Source: Monoplex corrugatus
Taxonomy: Eukaryota; Mollusca; Gastropoda; Littorinimorpha; Ranellidae
Length of the DNA: 64,000 nt
Direction: 5' to 3'
NCBI GenBank assembly: GCA_030674185.1
Contig: CM060312.1
Span: forward strand, 62,872,578-62,936,577
Shown here: piece by piece, positions 19,770-32,015 of the stretch
Layout: each line of letters starts with the position of its first letter
Position numbering within the stretch: position 1 is the stretch's first letter
Notes under the pieces: generated by a model
Database searches by the model: none
What the model was told of the DNA's origin: nothing
What the model saw: only the letters and a program-made list of their open reading frames with translations
Program-made: the position numbers and the translations under genes

Positions 19770-21010
19770 ATCTTCTAACATGTTAGCCGTGAGCGTGAGT
19801 GAAAATAGGCAGCCCTAGTAGACACCAACTGAAGCGTGGAACCATTCTCTGACTCTGCCTTGGATAAGTACCGCGCCGCTGGCTTTGGTACACAGCTATC
19901 GTATGGCTTGGACACCTTTTGTCCCATGTTGTGGTTCTTTATTGCAACCCACAGTACATAATGCCAAACGCAATCAAAGGCCCTTTTAAAGTCAATGAAC
20001 ACGTGGAAGATATCTTGTTGATGTTTGTTGTACTTTTCGCACAGACCTCGGAGATTGAACATCTGTTTTGTTGTGTTTCTTCTACTTCTGAAACCAGGTG
20101 TTCTTCAGTGATTATATCTTGTGCCTGTGGTCTCACTCTTTTCAGTATGACTTTTAGCAAGACTTTTTTTGTACAACTGATGAAACTGATGGCATTGTAG
20201 TTCTGGTATTGCTGTACATTGCCTTTCTTGTGCAGCGAATGATAGGGGACTGAGTCTAGGGTGTTGACCATTCACCAGACTGCCAGATTTTATTGCAGAT
20301 GCAAATGAGGATGTCAGCCACTGCTTTCCACCATGGTTAATCGGTTCAGCAGGGATGTAATCTACTCCTGCAGCTTTCCTATTTTCCAGTGGTCTAACGA
20401 CTGTCTCCACTTCTTCTCTTAAAATTTGGAAATCATCGCTATTTGATGATTCCTGGCTTGCTTTTACGCTGGGGTCTTTTTGTATCTGCTGGTTGTAAAG
20501 GTCTGAGCAATATTGTGTCTTACTGTCTGGTATGTTTTTATCTTCCCAGAGGCAGTTCCCTGCTTTGTCTTCGGCCGTGCTGACTCCTGATTGTCTTGCT
20601 TTTGTGAGGCTTTGTACGATTTGAAACGCTTGCCTGCTGTTGTTCTTCTCCAGTATTTCCTTTTTTTATTTTTTTTTTATTTCTGTTCACTATTTCTCGA
20701 TCCAATCTTCTTTGGCTTTGTTCAAGTGGTTTTTTTTTCTGAATGTCTTGCTGACTTTTCTATAAGTTGCAGCTCCTATAAGTGTGTTCTTGTTTTTCTT
20801 CAGGTCAGTGTGTTTTTGTTTTTCTTCAGGTCTCTTCTCGTGTCACACATTTCAGGGATTTCATTTGTTACCCATGGCTGCGTTTTCCTGCGGTTTTATT
20901 TTTTACCAAACAGTGTCTCATTTGCTGTCTCTATCATTGCACGCACGCACGCACACATCTCTTTATAATTCTGTATGGCAAGTCTACATTGTCAGTTCTT
21001 TTAGATACAT
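19770..21010 (-). pseudogene. Decayed RTE-type LINE (endonuclease-RT family), RT portion
   Basis: Read on the minus strand, successive frames give DNVDLPYRIIKR, then QPWVTNEIPEMCDTRRDLKK, KAKEDWIEK, TKARQSGVSTAEDKAGNC, QYCSDLYNQQ, PLENRKAAGVDYIPAE, SLHKKGNVQQYQNYNAISF and HVFIDFKRAFDCVWH (RT motif A). Order and content match RTE-like endonuclease-RT proteins common in molluscs. Many frameshifts and stops are present, and A/T-rich insertions interrupt it at about 20655-20740. The YADD region is not preserved before homology ends near 19770. It is an old, inactive copy. Confidence 0.8.
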
Positions 21011-21043
21011 TTTTATGAAGCTGGTAGAGTTTCTGTATGGCAG

Positions 21044-21255
21044 AAATCAGGAAAAAGAACACGAAAAAAAAGAATTAGAACGTGTATTTAATACAACCAG
21101 ACAAGACAGGCTGAATCAGAACGTGCATTTAATACAACCAGACAAGACAGGGCCTGTCTTGTCTGGTTGTATTAAATACGCGTTCTGATTCTTTTCTCGT
21201 GATTTTTCTGGTTCCTGTTTGCTTGAATGCGGTCAGTCACACCTGTTTTGGATTC
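21044..21255 (+). mobile_element. P-family element, rearranged short palindrome
   Basis: Two tandem inverted segments (each ATTTAATACAACCAGACAAGACAGG) face one plus-strand arm (CCTGTCTTGTCTGGTTGTAT), followed by the family tail GGTTCCTGTTTGCTTGAATG. The flanks TCTGTATGGCAG (left) and TCTGTATAGCAG (right) are a likely 12-bp target duplication with one mismatch. The hammerhead-like hairpin present in other copies has been lost here. Confidence 0.65.
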
Positions 21256-21566
21256 TGTATAGCAGAGTTAAAGGCAATAAACTCTTTCGTTTTCTTTGAT
21301 ATCTTACCTTCTGTGATCATCCACACTCGCGTCGATGGTATGGTGCATTTCAAACCTCACCTGCTGAATGATAACTCTTTTATTTGTATCTGTAAGCTGA
21401 AAAGTACTGTTTTAAAAAAGAAGACAGACACTGAAACAGACAAAAACAGAAAATAGTAATTACAATTAAACGACTTTACTAAATTTAGGCATGGACATTG
21501 CTTTGTCTCTCTCTGTTCATCTGACAGCCTGTTACTTCACACCTGCAATGCGAAATACCTTCTACC
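21256..21566. other. Unassigned
   Basis: No supported feature. Confidence 0.6.
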
Positions 21567-21895
21567 TATCATCATCATCATCATCAAGTGCCTTGCTGCA
21601 TGGCGTTGGCGATTATGGACTTCCATCTGTCTCTATCACTTGTTGCCTCAAGCATCTCTTCCATCCTCTTTGTCCCCAGCCACTCTGCAAGTCCGTCTAG
21701 TATCTTCTTCCTGGGTCTACCCGGTGCTCTCTTTCCCTCCAGCTTTCCCGTTGTGACCAGGTGCTCCAATTCCCCTTTCCTAAAAAAAATGGCCTATAAA
21801 TGTTGCCTGTATTTTCCTAATCTTCCTTATGAATGAATTACTTGTGTTTGCCTCCATCAAGACTGTTTCCTTTGTCTTCTTTGCTGTCCATAAAC
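21567..21895 (-). pseudogene. LINE-C 3' fragment
   Basis: On the minus strand it reads as the family C-terminus: EHLVTTGKLEGKRAPGRPRK, then ILDGLAEWLG, then DRDRWKSIIANAMQQGT and a stop, followed by the (TGA)n tail. A small insertion disrupts the frame near 21780-21790. Homology ends near 21895, before the RT. Confidence 0.8.
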
Positions 21896-22044
21896 AAACA
21901 AATACACAAAATGCAAGTAGCTGTTGCACATTGGTAAATGCATCGAACTTCTTTTCGACTTTTCCTCTGATTGGTTCATTCGCAGAGTTACGTATGCCAT
22001 GGTCTCGTTTGGAAATCACATGGCTGAACATCATTTCGCTTCGT

Positions 22045-22265
22045 TGACATCATCATCAACATCATCATGGCCCTGCTGTATGGCGTTGGCGATCATAGTC
22101 CACCAAACGAATCTACCTTTTGTTGCTGCACGTTCATCTCCCACCCTCTCTGTCTTTCATACATTCTGGAAGTCTGTCCAATATTTTCTCCGTGGTACTC
22201 TTTTTCCGTCCTGTTTTCCTGTTGTGACAAGGTGCTCAAATTTCTCTTGCCTCATAAAATGTCTC
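22045..22265 (-). pseudogene. LINE-C 3' fragment, more diverged
   Basis: Same 3' end (CATCATCAT, then GGCCCTGCTGTATGGCGTTG) and C-terminal region, with several substitutions and a short deletion. Confidence 0.7.
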
Positions 22266-22301
22266 GAGTTCTGTTCTTAGAAATACACAGTTTTCCCTTC
22301 A

Positions 22302-22962
<661 letters not shown>

Positions 22963-23047
22963 CTTTTTTTCTTGTTTGTTTGTTTAAAGATGTCTTAAAC
23001 AAACAAACAAACAGCAACAACAAAAACAAAAACAAAACAAAAAACCG

Positions 23048-24855
23048 GATCCTCAGGGTATGTACAGACGAATTGAAGAAATTGTCCACAGGAAAAAGAC
23101 AAGCACATCAACTGGTTGCTTAAAATCGAAAGATGGTACGCTTATCATGGAAAAAGACAAAATATTAGACAGATGGGGAGAGTACATTAAAGACTTTTTT
23201 GAAGATGACAGAAACGAAGAACACATTATAAGAAAGAACTTTGAAGGACCACCCATAATGAAAGATGAAGTTAGAGCAGCACTGAAAAACATAAAACCAG
23301 GGAAAGCCCCAGGACCAGACAACATTACTACAGAGATAATTGAAGCCCTGGAGGAATTTGGTATTGAAAAAATAACAGTCCTCCTAAATGAAATTTACGA
23401 CACTGGAAAAATTCCCAAAGATATGTCAAAATCAGTTTTCATTGCATTTCCAAAGAAGACAGGGTCTATAGAATGTGAACTCCATTACATAATCAGTTTG
23501 ATGAGTCATGCAACAAAAATCCTATTAAGAATAATCATGATGAGGACAAGGAATAGAATCAAAAGAGAAACATCAGATGAACAGTGTGGATTTGTAGAAG
23601 GGAAAGGAACTATTAATGCCATAGACATCCTAAGAACTATCATAGAGAGGTCAGTCGAGATGAATAAGGATTTATATTTATGCTTTGTTGATTATACCAA
23701 GGCTTTTGATCGGGTAAGACATGAGGAATTGATCAACCAACTAGAAAGACTCAATATTGATGGAAAAGATCTGCAAATAATCAGAAATATGTATTGGAAA
23801 CAAACAGCTGCAATGAGAATAGAAAACGATATAAGCTCTTTCCAAAACATCAAAAGAGGAGTCAGACAGGGTTGTGTTTTGTCACCAGATCTGTTTTCAC
23901 TTTACAGCAAAAACATCATGATAAACCTAGAGGAGACCCTGGATTAAAGGTTGGAGGAAAAATGATAAACAACATTCGATACCCAGATGACGTTTTGGAA
24001 AGAGCTTATATCGTTTTCTATTCTCATTGCAGCTGTTTGTTTCCAATACATATTTCTGATTATTTGCAGATCTTTTCCATCAATATTGAGTCTTTCTAGT
24101 TGGTAGATCAATTCTTCATGCTAATTGCAGAAAATGAAAGGGACCCACAAAACCTTGTGAATATACTAGAAATAGAAAGCAAAGGTAAAGGGTTGGAACT
24201 AAACGGCAGGAAGACTTTAGTCATGGTGATCAGTAAAACACATGAAATCCCCTCATGCAAAATAACAGCAAATGGCACAACCTTGAGACAGGTTGATAAG
24301 TTTAAATACCTGGGAACGATCATTTCACCAGACGGCAGATGCACATCAGAACTAGCCAGCAGAATTGGCCACGCCAAACAGCATTCAAGAAGACGAAAAG
24401 CATTCTTACCAAAAAATACCTATCAATCAACATCAGGAAGAGAGTTCTTGAATGTTAAGTAGAACAGTCAACAAACAAAGCCAGAACAAAATTGAGGCAG
24501 CCGGGATGTGGTTTCTAAGAAGAATGTTGAGAGTTTCATGGACAGCAAAGAAAACAAACGAGACAGTCTTGATGGAGGCAAACACAAGAAGTTCATTCAT
24601 AAGGATGATTAAGAAAAGACAGGCAAACGTTTTAGGCCATTTTATAAGGAGGGGGGAATTGGAGCACCCAGTCACGATGGGAAAGCTAAAGGGGAAGAGA
24701 GCACCAGGTAGACCCAGGGAGAAAATACTAGACGGACTTGCAGAGTGGCTGATGACAAAGATGGTGGAAGAGATGCTTGAGGCAACAAGAGATAGAGACA
24801 GATGGAAGTCCATGATTGCCAACGTCATGCGGCAAGGCACCTGATGATGATGCTA
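23048..24855 (+). pseudogene. LINE-C, longest copy, 5'-truncated and broken at the RT active site
   Basis: The RT reads well from 23060: KPGKAPGPDNITTEII, FVDYTKAFDRVRHEEL (motif A), RRGVRQGCVLSPDLFSLY (motif B), then RYPDD where the copy at 39.2-40.2 kb has RYADD. Directly after this box, 23992-24120 is an inverted copy of 23720-23848 and brings in stop codons. The frame resumes as AENERDPQNLVNILE. A small deletion near 24465 removes part of the region read elsewhere as YGCEAW. The C-terminus DRDRWKSMIANVMRQGT and a (TGA)n tail close the copy at about 24852. It cannot make an active enzyme. Confidence 0.85.
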
Positions 24856-24990
24856 TATATATATATATATATATACACACCCATAATTAGATAGATAGGT
24901 AGATAGATAGATAGATAGATAGAAGAGAGAGAGAGAGGGCTCTATGTATATATATATGTATATATACATATACACACACATATACATGTA

Positions 24991-25021
<31 letters not shown>

Positions 25022-25155
25022 ATGTGTGTGCATGTGTGTGTGTATATGTGTGTGTGTGTGTATGTGTATGTGTGTGTGTGTGTATGTGTGTGTGTGTGTG
25101 TATGTGTGTGTGTGTGCGTGTAAATGTGTGTGTGTGTGATTGCGTGTGCGAGTGT
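24855..25155. repeat. Compound (TA)n/(GATA)n/(TG)n microsatellite
   Basis: TA, TAGA, GA, TATG and TG tracts directly downstream of the LINE-C tail. Confidence 0.9.
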
Positions 25156-25392
25156 GTAGACATTATGTATCACCTAGTCTTATCATCTGCTTTTGTACGA
25201 TACTTTAAACCATATTTGAAATCTGTCACAGAGCAGGGCCTCATGTGAATGCACGCAATTGAAACGGTTATGGTTAGGTTTTTGATTGTTTTTTTTTTTT
25301 TACGCCATAGCTGAATGGAATGTGAACTTTTGAGCAGCGATTTTTGTAGTATATTTATTGGAGGATTTTTTCCAATCAGCATTTGTGACATT

Positions 25393-25690
25393 CAGTGTTA
25401 TCATCATCATATGCTCTGCTGCATGGCATTGGTGATCATGGCCCTCCATATGAATCTATCTCTTGTCTCTGCAAGTTCATCTTTCACCCTCTCTGTCCTC
25501 AGCCACCCTGCAAGTCCGTCCAATATTTTTTCCCTGGATCTACTTGGTGTTCTCTTTCCCATCAACTTTCCTGTTCAGACCAGATGCTATAAGTCTCCTT
25601 TCCTCATAAAATGTCTATGAATGTTGCTTGTCTTTTGCTAATCTTCTTGTGTCTGTCTCCACGAAGACTGTCTTGATTGTTTTCTTAAGA
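25393..25690 (-). pseudogene. LINE-C 3' fragment facing the 23-24.8 kb copy
   Basis: Same C-terminal region and CATCATCAT tail on the minus strand, diverged and with an indel. It lies tail-to-tail with the longest copy across the microsatellite. Confidence 0.7.
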
Positions 25691-25929
25691 AAAAAATAAG
25701 AAAAAGAAAGAAAGAAAAGAAAACAACGAAAAGAAAGAAAAGAAAACAAACATTCAGTGTGCTTGTGAAATTTGATTATTTTAAGTTTCTAAAGATATCT
25801 TACGCTTTTGTGGCCACAACTGCTGCAATTGTACAGGGCAAAAGAAAGAAATGTATGTAACTGTGTGTCAGTTCTCCTAATAAAACTCAACCGTAAAATA
25901 GCTTGACCATCTTCTTTCTTTCTTTTTTT

Positions 25930-26340
25930 CCATATATTTATTTTGTTTCCGTTTTAGAGCTTTTGCTTGGCTTGATTTATTTAGCTTGGTTTGATTATTT
26001 TTTCATCTCTCTTTCTTTTCTCTCTCTGTCCATCCCTTTCCCTGTCTCGGTTGCTGTGGCTTGTTTGTTTGTGCGTTTGTTTGTTTTTCTCTTGCTTAAT
26101 CCAGTTTGACAGTTTCCGTCCTCAATTCGAGTTGGCTGTGGCCGTACTTGTGAGCTTGACGAGAGTTTGATGACTAGCCAGTGGGAAAGGAAATTGGACA
26201 GCCATCTCTCTGCCCCTTTCAACTTGACGAGAATGCAGGCAGCGCTGCCCTGTTATTTCTTGTGAGTTTTATCTTTCTTTCTCTTCTGTTTTTATGGCCA
26301 GTTTCTTTTGTCCGTCTGTCTGTTTCATTCTATAGTTGTT
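25930..26340 (+). repeat. Dispersed repeat 'R', copy 2
   Basis: Close match to 5500-5740 over 26092-26310 with looser upstream similarity. Same orientation as copy 1. Confidence 0.75.
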
Positions 26341-26545
26341 CGTCTCATTCTGTGTGTCTACTTGTGTATATTGCCTGTGTGTGTGTGTTTGGCTGTCAGT
26401 GTGCAGTAAAACAGGTTGTCTCATAACCCCTGTGGTCGTATGGAAGTGAACTGGAGGAGCCTTCGATTTTTTCTTATGGCCAGTATTATGATGGCGTTGC
26501 CCATCTCCTCTGCTTTACCTTTCCCTAACTTTGAAGAAAGTCATA

Positions 26546-26930
26546 CCAGTCGCCGTGGTGTAGTGGTTAACGCAATGGACTACCAACTGTAAGGTTTGTG
26601 GGCTCGAATCCCCATCAGTCTCTTCAAAAATGACTGTGGGATTTTTCTTCTCTAACCGGCTCCCACCCAGAGTTGGGCGTGCTACGGACTCATTGGGAAG
26701 ACTGAGACCACACAGTCGAGTCTCATCCATTTCACGGATGCGTCATTGAAGGTGTTGCTCAAATCTTCTGACCAGCACCGCATGTGTCTGTATCTCTCAG
26801 GCCTGGTTGACACCAGGATATATTATGATGGTAAGGGTAGAATACAGCCCTGTCACACAGTCTCAATCCCAGATGGAACTCTATAGCATCATGATTATCC
26901 TCATCAACATCATCATCATCGCATTGTAAA
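26546..26930 (+). repeat. tRNA-derived SINE, most complete copy
   Basis: The head has an A-box TGGTGTAGTGG (26556-26566) and a B-box GGCTCGAATCC (26601-26611) 34 bp apart, so it is a plausible pol III promoter. The body (ACCGGCTCCCACCCAG, AGTCGAGTCTCATCC, CAGCCCTGTCACACAG) is shared with the minus-strand pieces at 7515-7740 and 6755-6862. The 3' end is a run of (ATC)-type repeats at about 26885-26925. Confidence 0.75.
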
Positions 26931-27470
26931 TAATTGTGCCAGCTTCTGTGGTCATTAAGATGGCGCAGAAAATGGGATGAAAAAAAAAGGTGAGCACAAA
27001 ATAACATCCCTGAGTGCGATGATCCTAAAAAATAAATAAATAAATAAAAAAAAATCACTTTGAAGAAATTCTGCTATGCATTCACAGCTGGAAGGACTTG
27101 AGGTCAAACGCACATATACAGTTCTACAGGCGTGGTTTGCCTTCATGTGTATTCATTCTGGCAAATTGGAAGGTGATTGCTCAACCTCTACACCAACCAG
27201 GCCTTATTGCTTTGTCTTTAGAGTAGATGTGTAACATGACTGAATGGCTAATCACTAGTTGAAATACTGTTGTTAATATGGGCTGGTTGGTTGCTTTGAC
27301 AGAGCATGGGCTCAAGATCTGATGTATTTCAGCTTTGCTGGACGAAGACTCATAAAAGTTGAGTATTTGTGTTTGTGTGTGTGTGTGTGCGTATATTTTT
27401 GTTTTGTTTGTTTGTTTGCTTGTTTGTTTGTTTTGTTTTAAGTCTTGTGTACATGTATTTATTCTTTGTC
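26931..27470. other. Unassigned with short (TG)n/(TTTG)n
   Basis: (AAAT)n at 27029-27050 and TG/TTTG at 27364-27435. No gene. Confidence 0.6.
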
Positions 27471-27575
27471 TTTTGCTTACCCTTGACAGAGGCCAGTTGG
27501 CCGAAAATTTGTGCCCGCCTTGTTATATGAAATGTGCGTTCTGATTCATTTTTGCATAAATTCTGGCTCCAAACG
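27471..27575 (+). mobile_element. P-family fragment with intact GGCC hairpin
   Basis: TTGACAGAGGCCAGTTGGCC then GAAAATTTGTGCC at 27482-27514, followed by the family end (GTGCGTTCTGATTC ... TTCTGGCTCC). Both flanks of the palindrome are absent. Confidence 0.65.
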
Positions 27576-27714
27576 TTTCTACCTCTCTTTAGAGAGAAGA
27601 TTAAAACGGTAACACAAGAACAGGAAGGTAGGCAGACAACAACACAAATAACAACCAATTTTCTCTATACAAACATCAGGCACCAAAGACGAAAAATGAC
27701 CGTCGTTCATCTTC

Positions 27715-27762
27715 TAGTGTGTGAGTGAGTGAGTGAGTGAGTGAGTGAGTGAGTGTGTGTGT

Positions 27763-27795
<33 letters not shown>

Positions 27796-28190
27796 TGTGT
27801 GTGTGTGTGTGTGTGTGTGAGTGAGTGAGTGTGTTTGTGTGTTTGACTTGCGTCTGTGCGTGTGTCTGTGCTGTCTGCGTGTGTGTATGCGCGCACGCGC
27901 ATGGGCGTGTGTGTGTGTGTGTGTATGTGCGTGCTTGCGCATGGGCGTGTGTGTATGTATACATATGAGAGAGAGAGAGAGAGAGAGATAGAGAGAGAGA
28001 GAAATGTCTTATTCTCTGAGTATATGATTGGCTCTGTGTGTGTGTGCGCGCGCGCGCGCGTGTGCGTACGTGTGTGTGTATTTGCACGTATATATATGTG
28101 TGTATGCGAGACTGTGTTATTGTTTTCGTTTTTGGGTGTGCATGTGTGTGCACGCACGTGTATGTGAATGTGAGACTATGCTATTCTCTT
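27715..28190. repeat. Compound microsatellite (GTGA)n/(GA)n/(TG)n with CG-rich patches
   Basis: GAGT tetranucleotides, GA, TG and alternating purine-pyrimidine CG runs (28046-28062). Confidence 0.85.
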
Positions 28191-28344
28191 CTCTTCTGTT
28201 TTCTACGTTTCTCCCTGTGTGTCTTTTCTGTCTCTCTGTAGACACATAGACAAATCAATAGACTTAAAACTAGACACAGAACTTTCATGCGAATGACAGA
28301 CAGATTTTGACACACAGACAGACAGACAGATAAACAGACAGACA

Positions 28345-28739
28345 GAGTGGAGAACAGACCATCAGTCACACACACACACAAAACATGATCACACTGACAG
28401 AAAGCAGGTAGATAAAACAAGCAGACAGACAGATTGACAAAGAGGAGAACGGACACACACACACACACACACACTCTCTCTCTCTCTCACAAAACATGAT
28501 CAGACTGACAGACAGATAGGCAGACAGGAAGACAGACAGACAGACAAACACAGTTGAACAGACCATCAGTCACACGTACACACCAAAAGTGATCACAATA
28601 ACAGGAAGACAGACAGATAGACAGAGGTGAACAGACCATAAGTCACACGCACTCATTCACAAAACGTGATCACACTCACAAACAGGAAGACAGATAAACA
28701 GAACAGAGAACAGACAATCAGTCACACACACACATTCGC

Positions 28740-28837
<98 letters not shown>

Positions 28838-29025
28838 AGAGAGAGAGAGAATATGATCACACTGACAGATAGACAGACAGAGGGAACAGACCATCAGTCA
28901 CAAGTACACACCAAAACTGATCACACCTACAGACAGACAGACAGGTAGACACACACACAGACATCGAGGTGGACAGACCATCAGTCACACGCACACACAC
29001 ACTCACAAAACGTGATCACACTGCA
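28345..29025 (+). repeat. ~76-bp minisatellite with internal microsatellite expansion, about 7 monomers
   Basis: Each monomer contains GAACAGACCATCAGTCACAC, a CA-rich part, AAAACGTGATCACACTGACA and GACAGACAGG. Starts are near 28350, 28443, 28553, 28629, 28705, 28883 and 28972. Two successive spacings are exactly 76 bp. Longer spacings are explained by CA, CT or a ~110-bp GA expansion (28748-28850) inside the monomer. Confidence 0.75.
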
Positions 29026-29255
29026 AGACAAGACACACGCCTCTCGCAGTCTGGTTCCATGCAAAGGCCCATGGAAAGTCAATTAGTGATAATGCATTCC
29101 GCGCCAAATTGGACTTTTATTCCACAGTCAGCCGGTGCGCGCGAGGCTCGCAGAATGCAGCGCCAGGGGTGGTGGCTGGGTGGGTGGGGGGGTAAGAGTA
29201 GGGGAGGTGGGCTGGTTAGAAGTTCGTTTCGGGGTGGCTTGTCCAAGAAACGCCC

Positions 29256-29325
29256 CCCTCTGCAGATTTGCCCCCCCCCCCCTTCTGCAGATTTGTCCCC
29301 CCCCCCCTCTGCAGATCTGTCCCCA
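29256..29325 (+). repeat. Three tandem CTGCAGAT-(C)n units
   Basis: CTCTGCAGATTTG or CTGCAGATCTGT followed by a C-run occurs three times, period about 25-30 bp. The C-runs may be unreliable in assembly. Confidence 0.7.
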
Positions 29326-29348
29326 AACCTTGTCCTTTAAGTTGTTTA

Positions 29349-29490
29349 TTTGTGTGTGTGTGTGTGTGTGTGTTTGTGTGTGTGTCATTTTGTGTGTGTA
29401 TGTATGTATGTATGTGCGTGCGTGTGTGTGTGAGTGTGTGTGTGTGTGTGAGTGTGCGTGTGTATGTGTGTGTATCTATGTATGTATGTA

Positions 29491-29524
<34 letters not shown>

Positions 29525-29554
29525 TGTATAGATGTGTGTGTGTATGTGTATGTA

Positions 29555-29623
<69 letters not shown>

Positions 29624-29625
29624 CG
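29349..29625. repeat. (TG)n/(TATG)n compound microsatellite
   Basis: TG with GTAT blocks. Confidence 0.93.
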
Positions 29626-29756
29626 GTCGTGGTCACTGGTCTAATGTCTATTCACTAACATGATATCAGATGCACAAAAAAGAAGTGGGGGTGGGGGGTG
29701 GGGGTGGAGATAGGGGTGTGGAGGAAAGGTAAAGGTGATGCTTGTGTATAGCCATT

Positions 29757-30290
29757 GGTATTATTGTTATTGTTGTTTAAAGCCCAGCCGATTGCATAGA
29801 GCCATATCAGGGCTCTAACCCTTTCAAAACATATAAAACTTTAACAGAATACAAAATGAAACTTAAATTAAGTACACACATCAATACATTCGTCCACATA
29901 ATCTTAGGACATGCCCCCAGCGTCGACCACACCGTCCAACCCAAAAAACACACCTGAATACAAATTTAAGCATACCTAAAAACACCAAAACATATATAAA
30001 AAAACAGGCCTAAGTTACCTAAAACTGCCTCCGCGTATCTCATTTCCCTAGAGCCAAAAATGCTCTAAATACATGTACCCAATTATCAATCCTAGGGAAA
30101 AAGTACGTAAGTCTTTACCGAACACATACACATGAATGGACCAACAAGGCAGAAAATGGTAGGAAGAAATGACAGAAAGCAAAAGCAACAAGGCAGAAAG
30201 AAAGAGAGTGACAGAAAATAATAGATTCCTCACAAGAATTGGGATAGAAAATTATACTGAAAGAGTTCCCGGCATCCCCACGGGGGGTTG
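29757..30290 (-). mobile_element. LINE-RH 3' UTR copy
   Basis: On the minus strand it runs from CCCCGTGGGGATGCCGGG through AGAAAGCAAAAG-like sequence to GATATGGCTCTATGCAATCG, GGCTGGGCTTTAAA and a (CAATAA)n tail. The same 0.5-kb sequence is at 49190, 55727 and 61225, and in plus orientation at 37530-38095. There it follows coding sequence of an RNase-H-type LINE. Confidence 0.7.
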
Positions 30291-30535
30291 TGTATAGTCA
30301 ATCTTGAAAAAAAAGAAAAGGAAAAATAAAAACCGAGTTGTTTCGAAGACGGGAGGGACAAACAAACAAATGGAATAACTTACCATACTTAACTATTTAC
30401 ACAGTAGAGTGACTAAGCCAAAACAATGAACATTTACATTACGATGTTAAATAGAAGTAGTAACTTTTGACAGAATGACAAAAAGACAAAAAGTTGTATG
30501 TGTTAATAAACGTTTGATTCAAAAATGTCGGAAAC
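30291..30535. other. Unassigned, AT-rich
   Basis: No supported feature. Confidence 0.55.
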
Positions 30536-30699
30536 CACACACACACACACACACACACTCTCTCTCTCTCTCTGTGTGCGTGCTGTGTGTTGTGTGTGTG
30601 TGTTGTGTTTGTGTGTGCGCGCACGCGAGTGCGTGTATGTGCACGCGCGAGCGAGCGAGTGTGTGTGGTTGTGGTGTGTTGTGTGTGTGTGTTGTGTGG

Positions 30700-30770
<71 letters not shown>
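30536..30770. repeat. (CA)n-(CT)n-(TG)n compound microsatellite
   Basis: CA switches to CT and then TG within 35 bp, so the flanks could pair as a long hairpin. Confidence 0.93.
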
Positions 30771-30771
<1 letters not shown>

Positions 30772-31164
30772 CTTGCATGCTGCCACACTCCAAAACAGAT
30801 AGAGGATCTGTCTACCGCTGCATCCCATCATCTGCCGATTCACTGCTCTCCCCCATCCCACCCCACCCCCCACCATCCCCATCCCCATAACGACCAGCAA
30901 GATTACGACATCAAGAAAAAGTCACACAATCGACTTTTTATTGGCTGGGATAGAGAGGAAGGGAATGGAGAGAGAACCAAGGTGCAAGGATGAACATGAT
31001 TTCCTGGATAGAATCGTTGCACTGTGGTTTGTATAGCGTGAAGTTCCAGTCATTCATTGTCTTACACAGTTAGTTTGGTCTGAGCAGTCGGGGGCCGTAG
31101 GTGGTGAATCCTTCAAAGAAAAGTTTCCCCTTATACATGTACTTTGCTTTCCCACTTACACACA
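30771..31164. other. Unassigned
   Basis: CCCCA-rich patch at 30848-30890, then unique-looking sequence up to the 44-bp minisatellite. Confidence 0.55.
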
Positions 31165-31777
31165 CTTTGAAAAAATTTCCCCTATTCTTTGTTGCTCTAG
31201 CTTTTACACACGCTTTGAAAATTTCTCCTATTCTTTGTTGCTCCAACTTTCACGTGCTTTGAAATTTTCCCCTATTCTTTGTTGCTCCAGTTTACACACG
31301 CTTTGAAAACTTCCCCTATTCTTTGTTGCTCCAACTTTTACGTGCTTTGAAATTTTCCCCTATTCTTTGTTGCTCCAACTTTCACGTGCTTTGAAATTTT
31401 CCCCTACTCTTTGTTGCTCCAGTTTAACACGCTTTGAAATTTTCCCCTATTCTTTGTTGCTCCAGTTTACACACGCTTTGAAAACTTCCCCTATTCTTTG
31501 TTGCTCCAACTTTCACGTGCTTTGAAATTTTCCCTATTCTTTGTTGCTCCAACTTTCACGTGCTTGAAATTTTTCCCTATTTTTGTTGCTCTAGCTTACA
31601 CACACTTTGAAATTCCCTATTCTTTGTTGCTCCAACTTTCACGTGCTTGAAGTTTTCCCCTATTTTTTGTTGCTCCAACTTTCACGTGCTTTGAAAGTTT
31701 CCCCTATTTTTTGTTGCTCCAGCTTACACACGCTTTGAAAATTTCTCCTATTCTTTGTTGCTCCAACTTTCACAACG
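31165..31777 (+). repeat. 44-bp minisatellite, 14 monomers in two classes
   Basis: The monomer core is CTTTGAAATTTTCCCC, then TATTCTTTGTTGCTCCA. Class A ends ACTTTCACGTG; class B ends GTTTACACACG or GCTTACACACG. The order is B A B A A B B A A B A A B A. Total 613 bp. Monomers are mostly 42-45 bp and are closely similar, with C-run and T-run length changes. Confidence 0.92.
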
Positions 31778-31809
31778 CTTTGCTTTTGTATGCATTGGCT
31801 CTCAGCTGA

Positions 31810-32015
31810 TAGAGACTCAAGTTCAAGTTTATATGCTTATAACCCCTGTCGACTACTAGAGCCATATCAGGGCTAACACCAGGTCAAAACCAACAACCCG
31901 TTAAGATAAAAGACAACAGTTAAAAACCATGCTCACCGTTAACCTTGCAAATCTAAAATGCAGTTAAAGAAAAACAGACGTAAAATCATATCAGGTGAAA
32001 GACTAAAACGTAGTT
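31810..32015 (-). mobile_element. LINE-RH 3' UTR, subfamily 2 fragment
   Basis: GACTACTAGAGCCATATCAG, then CCGTTAAGATAAAAGACAAC and CATGCTCACCGTTAACC. It matches 41794-41990 closely and 41005-41345. It keeps the undisturbed TTAA that is occupied by the MITE in the 41.1-kb copy. Confidence 0.75.
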
